A DNA stretch of 64,000 bases from Lithospermum erythrorhizon (Eukaryota > Streptophyta > Magnoliopsida > Boraginales > Boraginaceae). The stretch covers positions 2,480,001 to 2,544,000 of the forward strand of contig JADFUC010001889.1 in the NCBI GenBank assembly GCA_019722365.1. Reading direction: 5' to 3'. Below, one piece after another: positions 30,132 to 41,507 of the stretch (position 1 is its first letter; each line of letters opens with the position of its first letter). Under the pieces are notes generated by a model. The model was not told the DNA's origin. It did not search any database and worked only from the letters and a program-made list of their open reading frames with translations. The position numbers were made by a program, and so were the translations under genes.

Positions 30132-30626
30132 TGTTATTTTTAAGGTCTAGAACAATTAAGTACTTGATTTCGATTATTCAAAAACTGTCAGAAAATCCCC
30201 AATTTGATGTCTAAGAACCTAATTCCCAATTCGAAATATAGCGGTAACATAGAGTGAACCCTAATTGATTAATTCGACCAATTGGTAATCGCAGATCAAT
30301 GGTTTATGTTTGAGGGTTCGGGAATCACCTTTCCCTCTTAGAAATAGTTTATTAAGCGAGATCAATACAATCAATCAACTCAAAACAATAAACCTTTCCC
30401 AAGTAATCAACCTATCAATTTCGCATGGGGGTGTTTGATACGATTTGCGGCCACATTTATAGATCTGGCTTGTTGTCCTACTAGGAATAGGATCCTAATC
30501 TTGCTTAACAATTCTATCTAACAAATATGTCCAAATCCTACTCGAAACTATGTTTCCCCAGTCTTGATAGAATTCTTAATTCCGTTCTTGATCATCTGTT
30601 TAAGTAGCCTTGATTTGTGTTGTGTT
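30132..30626 (-). repeat. 3' LTR of the copia element
   Basis: Direct repeat of 34679-35132, about 495 bases, with many small indels relative to its partner. The left border TGTTATTTTTAAGG is clear. The inner border is approximate because no clean CA end was found. Confidence 0.75.
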
Positions 30627-33600
30627 AATTACTAGAAACAGCAATTCCCTTGTAGCATATGAAGAAAGAATTACATTAAAGTATGCTTTAATGTTTGTTG
30701 TGCGTGATCGAGGCCGAGACCGGCACTGTCCTTGACGGTAAGTGTTAACTGCGCTGTTCGGCGCGCGCTTCATTGAGCATATCAGAGCATTCTCGAGAGA
30801 GGTGTGTATTTGCATCGTGTAATTGCTTTGACTCGATATCTCCACGATCAATGGTACTTGATTTTAATGTGTTTGGATCTTGGTGTAGAGTAGAATTCTT
30901 ACTCAAGTATATCGCCTTTTGAGAGTCGCCTTGAATGGTGAAGCTTGTAACAACTGATTACCAATTCCTTGAATAGGTTCTTCGGCCATGCGACTCTTTC
31001 CACGTGCGCAATAGCAATGTGTGCGCCTACGTGGTAGGTATAGCAATGCACTTACTGCTTTTTGCTTGCGGAAATTGCTCCTCCAGCCAGCGCCATTAAG
31101 TATCGATGTGGAGCTTAAGTGAATCAATGTCGCCCAGCCAGTGCGAGATACGTGGCGTCAGGAGATGGTTCGCGTTCCAAAACAAATGCTCGGCTTGCGG
31201 TTCCTTCAAGTAATCTCAAGTCCGCCGCACGCTCCCAATGCTCCTTGCGGATTAGCGAGAAAATCACGCGCTAAAACCAAGCGCAAATGCGATGTGCAGT
31301 GCAGGACCGTTGCATACATCAGCTTTCTGCTGCGAGAGAGGTGTATGGAACCTTCTCCATGTACTTGATGTCATGCTCTTAGGTCTTCAGGACTCTTTTT
31401 AGAACTCATCTCAGGTGTGTTCCAATTGGTTTTCTTGACTTTGCGTTGTCCATATTGAACCTCTTAAGTACACTGGCCAGATGTACTTTTCTTGAGCAAT
31501 TGATTTTCCACGCCCATCACGATGATCTCAACTCCAAGTATATGATTTGCGGCTCCTAAGTCTTTCATCTCAAAAAGCTTTGTTGGAGTTCCTTCTTTGG
31601 CTAGCGATCTTTGACGGGATCGCTGCACATGATAAGCATGTCGTACACGTATAGCGATAGGATGATAGTGTTATCTCGTTAGTGGAGTCTTTAGTGAACA
31701 CAGTGATCAACAAGAGTCCTTTTGAATCCATTAGCTTCCATAAAAGACTCAAACTTGATGTACCACTGCCTAGGTGCTTGTTTGAGTCCATACAACTTTT
31801 ACGCGGTTCTGAGCAAGTGTTTCCTTTTCAACTTCAAAACCCTAATTTGCATATATATGTCCTCTTGAAGGTCACCATGGAGGAAAAATGCTTAACATCC
31901 ATACGTTCAATTTCTAAGTCATATCGGCCGGCTTGATCAAGTACTAGTCGATTGAAGTCATCTTGACTCTTGGAGAATGTCTCGAAAGTCATTCTTTGTC
32001 TTTGTAAAATCCACTTATGACAGTCCCAGCTTTGTATCTAGGTACTTTTGTACTTGGATCGATCTTAAAACCTAGATCATGTTCTTCGATTACTTTTGAA
32101 GTTATCTTGTTTCTTCACTTGGGTGTAAATGTATGGTTCTTGTTCGGAGAGTTCATCTCTTTGGCACCGTAGCGCCGTCCATTTTTCTTCATTGCTATCG
32201 GTAAGCTTAGCGTGTAGAGGTGGTTCTCCCATCGAAATTAAGACTTATATTCATTGGAATACGGAAGAACTTGTTACCGCTCTAGAAGATCTCTAACTTC
32301 CTGGGTGTTTGATCTTCAATATGTGTGTTTGTACCGGCTTTGCAGCGGTTAATTGTTCAATCTCTCCCATTTCTTCAGTTGATCAATGTCGAGTAGAAGT
32401 GTGATCATTGTCTTCATTATTGATCATAGGCTCGGGTAATGGATTTCCGAATTACTATGATCAATTTCTTCAATGTCATCTTGCCAATCAACAAGATCCT
32501 GCGTAGCGCCTAGCTTTCAAGTTTGTCCCAGATCCTTCCACCGGTTTGATCTTAACTTTGGAACATCGCGTCTCGACTTAATGATCTTTTTTGTCGACTA
32601 GATCATACAACTTATAACCAAACTTCTCGTCTCCAAAACTTCGGGGAACACACACTTAGACTTGAAATCAAGCTTTGTTCTCTCATCTTTAGAACATGTG
32701 CATATGTATGCGACCAAATGTTCTTAAAGTGTTTATAGGATACATCCGCTTTCGGACCGTAATGTAGCTACCGGGTGTGCTTCCGTTTAGTGTTGTCTTG
32801 GGTGACAAGTTTATATCTGAGCTATTTGCTACTAATGCTTCACCCCAGAAGTGTCTTGAAGAGTAGCATGTGTGCTTATTCTAATCTTCTCTCTGATTGT
32901 CCTATTCATTCTCTCGGCCACCGTTGTCTTTGAGGTTTCAAGGGCAGGTGCTCGTGTCTAATTCACTTTAGACTTACGGTATCTATCAAATTCTCCGATG
33001 TACTCACCACCATTGTGCGTCCCTAATGCATTTAAGTACTTTGCGGTTTCTCTTTCAACTAATTGATGAAGGTGCCAAAGTTTACGATCGCGATCTTTTT
33101 GTTTTTTAATCACAGATCGAACCTTCACTGGTGATCGTCGATATAAGTGACAAAATAAGAGTTACCTCCATTGTGTTTCACTTTCATGAGCCCACATACA
33201 TCAGTACATAAGCTCTAGAATTGCGGCCTTCCTTTGTGAGCTTTTTATTGAATTTGATCTGTGTTGCTTTCCCGTCAAGCCGGTGAGTCACGGTCCTTAA
33301 TTCGGGTCATTGAAGATAGGTAGTGACTTTGTTTTGTGAAATACGAGTCCTTTAGCACTCATGTAATTTCTTTGTTATTGCCAAACATCTACATCGGCTT
33401 ACTTGCATTAATTTCACACACTTTTGTACTTTGAGTTTAGCTTTGTGCAGATTAATGCCATCCTTGTTCGCTTCGACAGCGTTGGTCCCTTGCATTGTCT
33501 CCATTGTCCGTTACCAAAAGATGTTATGATATCGCCGTCATCCCAGGCACTTTGAAGATAGAAGACTCATCACGAAGTCGGGGAATGGTGATGGGCATCC

Positions 33601-34678
33601 TTCAATTCAATCAACTTTCCATTGCCGGGTTTTTCACAAACACACTTCCCGATTGCCTTGATGGTTGAGGTGCCGTATTTTTCCCATGCTTTGCAATTCC
33701 CGAAATTGCCTTAACTTCGCCAAGGTGTGAAAGAGTCCTTATTTGGAGTCACGTGAAGGAAGCTCCACGAGTCTACAATCCGATCTTCTTTACTCGGCAT
33801 AGCGTACATCGCTCCTCCGGCAACTTCTGATGAAGTCACTGGCGGAGTCTACAATTGCAACATTGTTTCGGCTTTCTTATTTCCTTGGCTTGATCTTTCT
33901 TGAATGAAATTGCCTTTCAGATTTCAGTGTCCTTTCTTATTCGCATTAATGGCATGTGTGCTTTTCTGTTCAAGCGGCGCCCCTTAGCTTTAGGTTTAAA
34001 TTGTTTAGTCTTTTCTTGCTAAACTTCTTTCCTTTCATACATAAGAGTTTCATTGTTGTTTGACAATGTTGCTGATTTTTACACTATCTCTTCTTAGCTC
34101 TTCGTTGATGATGGAATTACAAACTTGCTCCTTAGACAAAGTTCCATCGGGTCTTGAAGGAAGAACTAAGGGACAGAGGGTTCCTATGAATCGAGCCGAT
34201 TGAACCTAGAATCCTGATACTGCGCCTCATCCAGCGAAGTCAATTCCCGTGGAGCTTGGTTGTTATTAAATATGTTACTACTTTGGTTTAGATGCTCGGT
34301 GAGAATAAATCCGGATATCTCAGATTTAATTCTTTTGTCAAACTTTACTGTGAGCTGCTTGCTTACTCACTCTCGTGAGCCTTCGCGACTTCCTCGGCGT
34401 CCATAGCGTGGTAACACTATCGACATGATGGATCGCTTTTTATATCATATAATCTCTTATATAACCTAGGCATCTTCTATCGATTCACTCCCGTTCATAC
34501 ATACGTATTAGATTGGTCAAATTCACCCAACTTTCTTTAAATAGGTCACAGCAAGTCTCTTAACATATAACCTATCAAGCATCTTGGTTTTCGAATGTGA
34601 TAGTTGTTGACGTTAGCATGACCATCATTGGCTTCTGTCCGAGCCTCCGTGATGTTGTTAGACTGAGCCCCGATGCAG

Positions 34679-35132
34679 TGTTATTTTAAGGTCTAGAATA
34701 ATTCTAATTAGCAATTTCAATTATTCAGCTTGTCAATCCCCAAATTTGATGTCTAAGAACCTAATTCCCAATTTCAAATATACTTGGTAACTATGATGAA
34801 CCTAATTGATTAATTAAGACAATTGAGCAATGCAAGATCAATGGTTTATGTTTGAGGTTCGGGAATCGCCTTCCCCTGCTTAGAATAGTTTATTAAACTT
34901 GAATCAATACAATCGGCTTCAACGATAAACTAACTCAATCTAACCTATCAATTCATGAGTGTTTGATGCGATTTATAGCCTGTTATAGATAAACATTTGT
35001 CCTCTTAGGAATGAGATCACATCTTGCTTAACAATTATCAACAAATATGTCAATCTCACTGTATGTTTAGTCTTGATAGAATTGCTTCGAATTAAGATTC
35101 TTGTCATGCTTGTGTATGATTTGTGTTGTGTT
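34679..35132 (-). repeat. 5' LTR of the copia element
   Basis: Direct repeat of 30132-30626, about 454 bases. It starts TGTTATTTTAAGG on the plus strand. Reading from its inner edge on the minus strand, the usual TGGTATCAGAGC-like primer site is not intact. No target-site duplication was found. Confidence 0.7.
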
Positions 35133-35767
35133 CTTCGTTGTCTAAGAACCCAACAAATATGCCTTGAGGTTTTGTGTGGAAGGTACGAACTCACGGATGC
35201 AATATTTCTGGGACAATTGACAAACAAGCTCCATAGGCTCTACAGATTCTGGATCTCGTGTTTCACAAGGTCCAACAAAATCCAAAGTAAGCACACAAAT
35301 ATTCAATTCCTTTGCACTTAAGATACTCAAAAATAAGTTGTATTCAATTTATTTTCAAGCCCCTGGTTGACTTGCGACTATGATTAACACTGCTGATGGC
35401 TCAAAAAGTAACCCCCAAAATCAAAAAGCTTATCTTGTTTATGCAATTCTTTAGTGCCCTTTTCATCAACCCCAACCCTTCTTTGGCTTCACACTGACAG
35501 TAGTTTTACAACATTTATGGTCTGCCATGAGTAAGTTCTCTACATTATCGAAGAGAATGCCAAAATATTACGACTCAATCATCTAACATGGGCATATATG
35601 CTCATACATAATATGTCGACTACCTTAAAATCGAATCACAATTCACTATCTTAATCGAACAAAAATGAAAGATAGAAATTACTTGAATAGAGGTTGTCGT
35701 GCATGATTCATGACTATGCAAGAAATATTCCATAACTTCTGAAGCCAACAATGCAGTGGTGACAACC

Positions 35768-35925
35768 ATAGTTGTAATAGCGCTCAGCGTGCTCCTTGAT
35801 GCGTCATGACAATAGCATTCTGCTTGATTCAGCGACAAAATAGCGTGAAATAAGCGGTAAATAGCGTGGCTCGCAGTTTTTGAGTTCGCCGTTATGAATG
35901 GTAGCATTGATAGCAGCTTTGGTGA
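35768..35925. repeat. AGCGG-rich palindromic element, copy 2
   Basis: It begins near ATAGTTGTAATAGCGCTCAGC and contains AAATAGCGTG, AAGCGGTAAATAGCGTGG and a closing TAGCAGCTTTGGTGAC. It resembles the block at 3107-3230 in word content and GC richness but differs in order, so the relationship is by family rather than close copy. Confidence 0.4.
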
Positions 35926-35979
35926 CAAAAATTCAATAGCTTTGGCGTAGTAGACGTTAGGTACTGATGAACATCATAA

Positions 35980-36247
35980 GAATTTTCTACCAGCAAGCAC
36001 CATGATCATAAAAGTTTCCATCTACTGTGGCTCCAATGAACTAAGAAAAGAAACTCATCAATTTAGTAAATAAATAATTGAAGAAACAGATAAGTAATTT
36101 TACTTGCTAATCAACTAAGTACCTTAACTATGTTACTATGATTTAACCTTTTCAGAATCTCAACTTGTCTAGTAAATATTTCTTTCTCATCATCAACAAA
36201 TGCTGATCCACGCGATATTTTTCACTGCAACTGCCTTATATTTATAC
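35980..36247 (-). pseudogene. Receptor-like protein kinase fragment, frameshifted
   Basis: On the minus strand 36123-36247 reads YKYKAVAV, then after a shift of frame KISRGSAFVDDEKEIF and TRQVEILKRLNHSNIVK. The first part resembles kinase subdomain II (AVAVK, ATP-binding Lys) and the second the alpha-C helix with its Glu. The reading frame changes between AVAV and KISRG, consistent with a 2-base loss. An AG acceptor (36248-36249) and GT donor (36121-36122) still flank the exon. A following piece, FIGATVDGNFYDHGACW, near 35985-36040 ends in a stop. No other kinase motifs were found, so this is a relic. Confidence 0.65.
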
Positions 36248-36479
36248 CTGATAATACTGCGAAGTAAAAACGAATAAATGTAAATTATTCATAAAAAGTA
36301 TATATATGCACAATATCATTAATCGTTTTCAAAAGCCACAAACAATAATCTACTCAAAAGTTCACAATACAGGGATCCAAATGCAACACTTTTCCAGAAG
36401 AACATTAGAAGCACACATACAAACATACAATATGATGACATGCTTAATCTCTTTCCAAGAAGAGTGAAGAATTATTCCT

Positions 36480-36705
36480 GCTCCCCCAAAATTATTGTCC
36501 AACTTTCAATGTTAGTGGTTTTACTTTTAAATTTTAGACTCAACATTCGTATATATTGTACAGTAATTAAGTGAAAGTTATATCGAAATATAGTATTTTT
36601 CAACCCGACATTCTTTATTCAAACCAATATCACGTGTGTCCATTAAGGCTTTAAAGATTGCTAACATTGAATCAAACTGGACAATCTTTTGGGACGGAAA
36701 GTAGT
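36480..36705. mobile_element. MITE with CTCCC/GGGACGG ends
   Basis: The left end CTCCCCCAAAATTATTGTCC is answered by GGACAATCTTTTGGGACGG at the right, an imperfect inverted repeat of about 20 bases. It is the same end type as the MITEs at 2834 and 7612. Confidence 0.6.
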
Positions 36706-39396
36706 AATTCAAGAATAAGAACGAATTCAACGGTGGCATCTCTTGTAAATAAAATAAAAAAAGAATCTTACAATGCTGGTAAACATCAAACTCTTGGCTT
36801 TGTGACAAATAGATAAGATGAGTGATATCAACTTCATTAATCTCAAGCTGTTTTCGACAAATCAAGACTTTCAATATCATTTTTATCACTGCTTTTATTT
36901 TGATAATTATCATCTGCCATTGTTATTACTTGAGTTAATGAACCAAAGAAACAAAAAAAATAATAATAAGAAGAAGAAGAAAGAAGAAGAAGAAAGAAGA
37001 AAGAAGAATCAATAAAAGTCAACAGAGAGTTTATGTGTTGAAGTTGATAGAGCTTTATGTATTAGAGCAGATGAAGTGATAGTTTGTGTATAGTGCTAAC
37101 TATATTAACGGTTTGGTATTGTGAGTGGGAAACATAAACTGAATATGGTGAGCTGGCAGTTTACATTCAAGGAGACTGGTTATATATTTATTTTCGTGTA
37201 AATGACTAAAATGATAAATAAAAAAATTTAATAATATGTATTAAGTGTTTGATATCATTATAGATTCTCCTTTGATCTTTTGATGCCTCAAGTTTGTTTG
37301 CATTTTTAATTGATATAAAGTCATTTTTTATAGATTCAAGCCTTTCAAAGTATATTACATGTAGGTCAATTCAATTTTTGATTTCAAAGTACCCCTTTAA
37401 TGGTTTATGTAGTATTGTTAAGTAATTGATATCCAAAAACCGCTTAATAACCCGAACCGTTAACTCTGTGATAAAATTGATATTCCAACATATCTTTTCG
37501 AGTATCTTGCTAAAAAAAGAACGAGTTTAAAAATTAAATTTGGATACGAAAATCGAACATGTCTTTTCTAGTCTCTTCGGCCCATATAGATTGGATTCGA
37601 TTCGGTAATTAAATTATACTCGAAAATCGGATATCCAACTGATCTTTTTGTTCCCGAGTCCACTTTTTGTGAACCGATACTATTACGAGACAAGTATCAG
37701 GTATACCTAATTATATATTCGAACCTAATTGGTATATAGAATTTGGTTTGAGTCGTATGAGTCTAGATTTGTATGGTCTTGACTTTTAATTATGTCTACA
37801 TTATATTTTATGAGTATAATGAATACTTATAACAAAATCATATAATGCATAATTACATATTCTTTCTGAATTTTGCTAGTTGTCATTTTCGTCATTTATA
37901 GGTTGATTAAGAATTACATGAATTTTACATATAATCCCCTACTTAATGAGTCAATTAATCACCTTATTTAGTTATTGTTATCGTGCATTTAATAGCAACA
38001 AGGATATAAAGGAAAAATTTGTTTTAAAAGCTACGTTGAAGTGTAAAATTAAAATCAATTTTTATAAGATGACAATTAAAATACAATTCTGATATTATTC
38101 AATTCTAGAAAGTGCAATGAATGAGAAGTATCAAAAAAATATGTGAAGATTCCAATTAATATTAAAGATGGGGATATCCCAATCCCCATCAATTCCTTAT
38201 TATTGAAAAAAAAATAGGAAATGAAGATTCAGATCGTATGTTACATCATGATAAGTGTTTATTTTTGTTTTTTAAATTATGTTGAAAAATAAAGATACAT
38301 GTCATGATATTAGCAGAGATATCACATATATTTATCATACAAAGTTTAAGGTCCAGACTAGCTGATACTAAACAATTGTTTAATATCCTAGTACTAAAGG
38401 ATAATTAAATGTTTACCATAGTGTATACAAGTAGTAATAAATAGTTATAAATGGATTATGGTATGTTGGCAAATGGCTACAAACAAAGTTAGTATATTAT
38501 GTGAAATAGTACCAAACCGTATGTATTATATTATGACATAAAAAGCTTGTCGAGTTCTTATTCTTATGTATTACGTTGATTGAGGCTAGCGTGAAAAACA
38601 AGCTAATATTTGTAAAAAAGATCATAAAGCACAAAATACATTTGCTATATATTATAAATATTATGACAAATTTCTCACAAACACGTCATCGAAATACGCT
38701 GAGGCATTTGGCATGATACCAACTTCGAAATCAGCCAATCAAAACTTTTAACCATAATTCCTCTTTAAAAAACAATCAAGCGGTCTTATGTTGCGCAATC
38801 TATTAATCTCCATTAGTACCAACTTCAAATTCAACAAAAATCAAAACTTTAACCAAAATTTCTGCAAAACTTAAAAAATTATTTTGAGAAATTAAGATCA
38901 CAATCATGAACACTAAATGCTATGACAAATTGAATCAGCAGATGAATCATGTGAGATAAGGAGTGCGAGGGAGAATCTGAGGGAAAAGAAAGATTTGTGA
39001 TTTTTAAACCATATTGTTATTTTGAATTGAAAGCATCAAATGGAATAAATGCAGATATATTTTGGTTGTAAATATATATATCTAAACTGATGAAATTGTC
39101 TCTGTATAATATTAACCATTAGATGGTCAAAAGCTTAATGGTCCGTTTGTTTTGAGGATAATCTAGGTAAATCGAGGATAATATCCTCTGCTTAGTTCTA
39201 AATAATAACTTAGGAAAATATATTTATCTAGATTAGTAGGTTATAATACATTTAGCTCGAGTAGTTACCCTGAAATGAGGGATAATCGAGGAGAATTGAG
39301 GGAAATAAACATATAAAATAATTATTTTCTGTGTCTTACCAATATACCCACCGGCTAAAACCATTTGTTCCTCAAAAAGTAGTCTATGCAAGAGCC

Positions 39397-39440
<44 letters not shown>

Positions 39441-39721
39441 TAATATTACACACTTTTATCAGAGTACCCAGCGGTCGTATCACCACTGATTTATTTTTAC
39501 GAAAAAAGGTATGAATAAATCTCTTCACATTGTAATAAATTAATTGTTATTTATTTTATACAAGTTTTCATGAATCTATAAAAATTTGGATATAACATAG
39601 ACTAGTATTAATAATCATAATTGATTGAGTTGTTGCATATTTTTTTGAGTAGTGGGTTTCGTCAAAAAATTTGGATTGGTGGTGGGATGTTATTAATAAT
39701 CATAATTGGTGATTGATTGTT

Positions 39722-39754
<33 letters not shown>

Positions 39755-39947
39755 GCTATATATTGGTCCAATTTAGGTGATGCATAGTGTCGATCGATGG
39801 GTTTTGTTTATTTGGCTGATTGAAATTTATGTTTTTAAGTTGTGTTCTTAATTGTTCATGTGGTGTGATGAATATTGTATCTGTCATTATAAATATTTTA
39901 TCGATGCGGTATGCGCAAAAAAAGATACATAAAGGAAGTACTTTCAC

Positions 39948-40253
39948 TCACGGAAATGGATGAACTTATTCTTGATACGTTACATTGAAACAAGTATTAA
40001 TGCGTCTTGGTAGATCTTTTTACATTCTCGGCCCTATAATGCTGTATTGATGGAGCTTCAAAAAAAGTTCTCCGAAACCACATGGTGCAAGGAGAAGTTC
40101 AGAGCTAGAATTAAGTATGTGAAGAACAAATTCTATGACATATGTTACTCACGACAGGTTAATCCAAAGGCTGCAAACTGGAAGGGTAAACCAGTACCAT
40201 TGTTCGAAAAAGTTAGAAGAACTTATTTGGAAATAGATATGTTGTTACATTAA
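39948..40253 (+). pseudogene. Myb/SANT-like (Harbinger-type) domain fragment
   Basis: The frame from 40047 reads MELQKKFSETTWCKEKF, RARIKYVKNKFYDICYSRQ and NWKGKPVPLFEKVRRTYLEI. Upstream in another frame, MDELILDTLH follows an in-phase break. The pattern (acidic start, W/F-spaced helices, NRxK-like helix) resembles Myb/SANT-like proteins of plant transposons. No transposase is visible, so it is a fragment. Family assignment is by impression. Confidence 0.35.
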
Positions 40254-41149
40254 CTGGCTTTGAAATTAGAGTGCGAAAGAAGGATCTTTGGCTAAAAGAA
40301 AGACAGCTTATTAAAGACATTGATGTGTGTTGAATTAGCGGAAGATATTGATTGAACCCTGAGTCATAGGTGATACAGTCTCTCGCTACGATGTGGTTTC
40401 GTATAATCTTACTATCAATCCATCTTTATTAGTTTTTTAATTCTTGGATATTTAATTTTTATTTTTGTTGTACTTATTATGTGTTATTGAATTAAACGTT
40501 CATGAAGTACTTCATTTGAAATTTATTGTTGTTACTGTTATTGATTTTAAATGATCCGTGCTTTCTTGTTATTGATTTCAACGGTTGAATACGTAAAAGT
40601 GAAGTCGATCGAATTAAACACAGCATACGCCTGATGGATGTGGTATTGATGGTGAACTTTCCACTGATAACGGGCAAAGTTATGTCATTTGATTACTTGT
40701 ACATTTGTCGATGTTATTGTTTGTCTTTTACCTTAAATTTGTTTACAGTTAATATTACATGATGCGGGTTTTGTATGAATTCAGCATTTGATGAGTTTGA
40801 AATGAATTCGTTGTTGAGTTGGAGCAAGGTAAATGATGCTGATGTGTGAAATAATAAAAAAGAGGACAAAAATGGAGTTGATATGATCGTATCTTTAAAA
40901 ATAATAATATTTATTTTGGTTATAATGATAGTCGAAAGTTAATGTTATCAGCGACGTTTTAATACGTTGCGGCGATTAAATGCAGGTTGCTTTCTAGTTA
41001 AATTTTAAATATTATCTTATTTTTTGATTCGCGCCAATCCAAAATATACGTATGATCGATGATCTGGGATTGAAATTTGTTTTAATAATGATCTTTGAGG
41101 TAGCTTTAGTACCCTGATGCTCAACTCAAAAGATTTAATAATATCATAT

Positions 41150-41310
41150 ATCCATAAGGATGGTCAAGTGAGGAGTAGTTAAACTTATAACCGAATGATC
41201 ACGAGTTCGATTTCACTGCCAGCAGTTATTACTCACGCATCTTTTCCTGGAAAATGGAAATGATTGAAATGAATGGTAGGCTCTTGTCTAAAGATTCCGT
41301 ATCAATAGAT
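41150..41310 (+). mobile_element. tRNA-derived SINE-like element
   Basis: TGGTCAAGTGAGG (41161) resembles a Pol III A box and GAGTTCGATTTC (41204) a B box, spaced about 40 bases apart as in tRNA-derived SINEs. The tail CTCTTGTCTAAAGATTCCG follows. It ends about 200 bases before the aminopeptidase P start codon. No cloverleaf tRNA can be folded by eye. Confidence 0.5.
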
Positions 41311-41507
41311 CCAACAAAAGTACACACACTTCATATCTCATACAGACTCCTATGCTAAGTACAAATCACCCTCGAATACATCAACTTCATCACACCTTAA
41401 ATTTCCCAAAATAAATAAATTCAATCTTGGATTCAACAAACTAGTTTTTTATATCCATTTTTCAAGAAATCATCAAAAAGCAAAAAAAAAAAAAAAAAAA
41501 AACAAGA

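Larger units (their letters stand above)
30132..35132 (-). mobile_element. Old Ty1/copia LTR retrotransposon
   Basis: Two diverged direct repeats, 30132-30626 and 34679-35132, share TAAGGTCTAGAA, GATGTCTAAGAACCTAATTC, GATCAATGGTTTATGTTTGA, TCTTGCTTAACAATT and ATTTGTGTTGTGTT; they are the LTRs. Translated on the minus strand, the interior gives scattered copia pieces. There is an integrase stretch (KVKHNGGNSYFVTYIDDH near 33120-33190; MNRTIREKIRIST near 32880-32930). The reverse transcriptase (31530-31960) has a YVYDMLIMCSD box, FEMKDLGAANHILGVEI and a QSG(Q)CT-like chain. Many frameshifts and stops make it inactive. In the minus orientation integrase precedes reverse transcriptase, as in copia elements. 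Confidence 0.85.
35133..41507. other. Gene-poor region upstream of aminopeptidase P
   Basis: No intact gene. It contains a palindromic element, a kinase gene fragment, a MITE, microsatellites ((AT)n at about 39405-39438 and 39729-39754; GAA-rich at 36955-37010), a Myb/SANT-like fragment and a SINE-like element. The remainder is AT-rich with nothing recognised. Confidence 0.5.

Noticed and set aside
30903..31368. Short frames on both strands inside the retrotransposon
   Set aside because: They lie in the eroded RNase H/3' part of the copia element and are not independent genes.
39405..39754. Long (AT)n runs as a regulatory or origin-like element
   Set aside because: They are simple microsatellites with no other supporting features.
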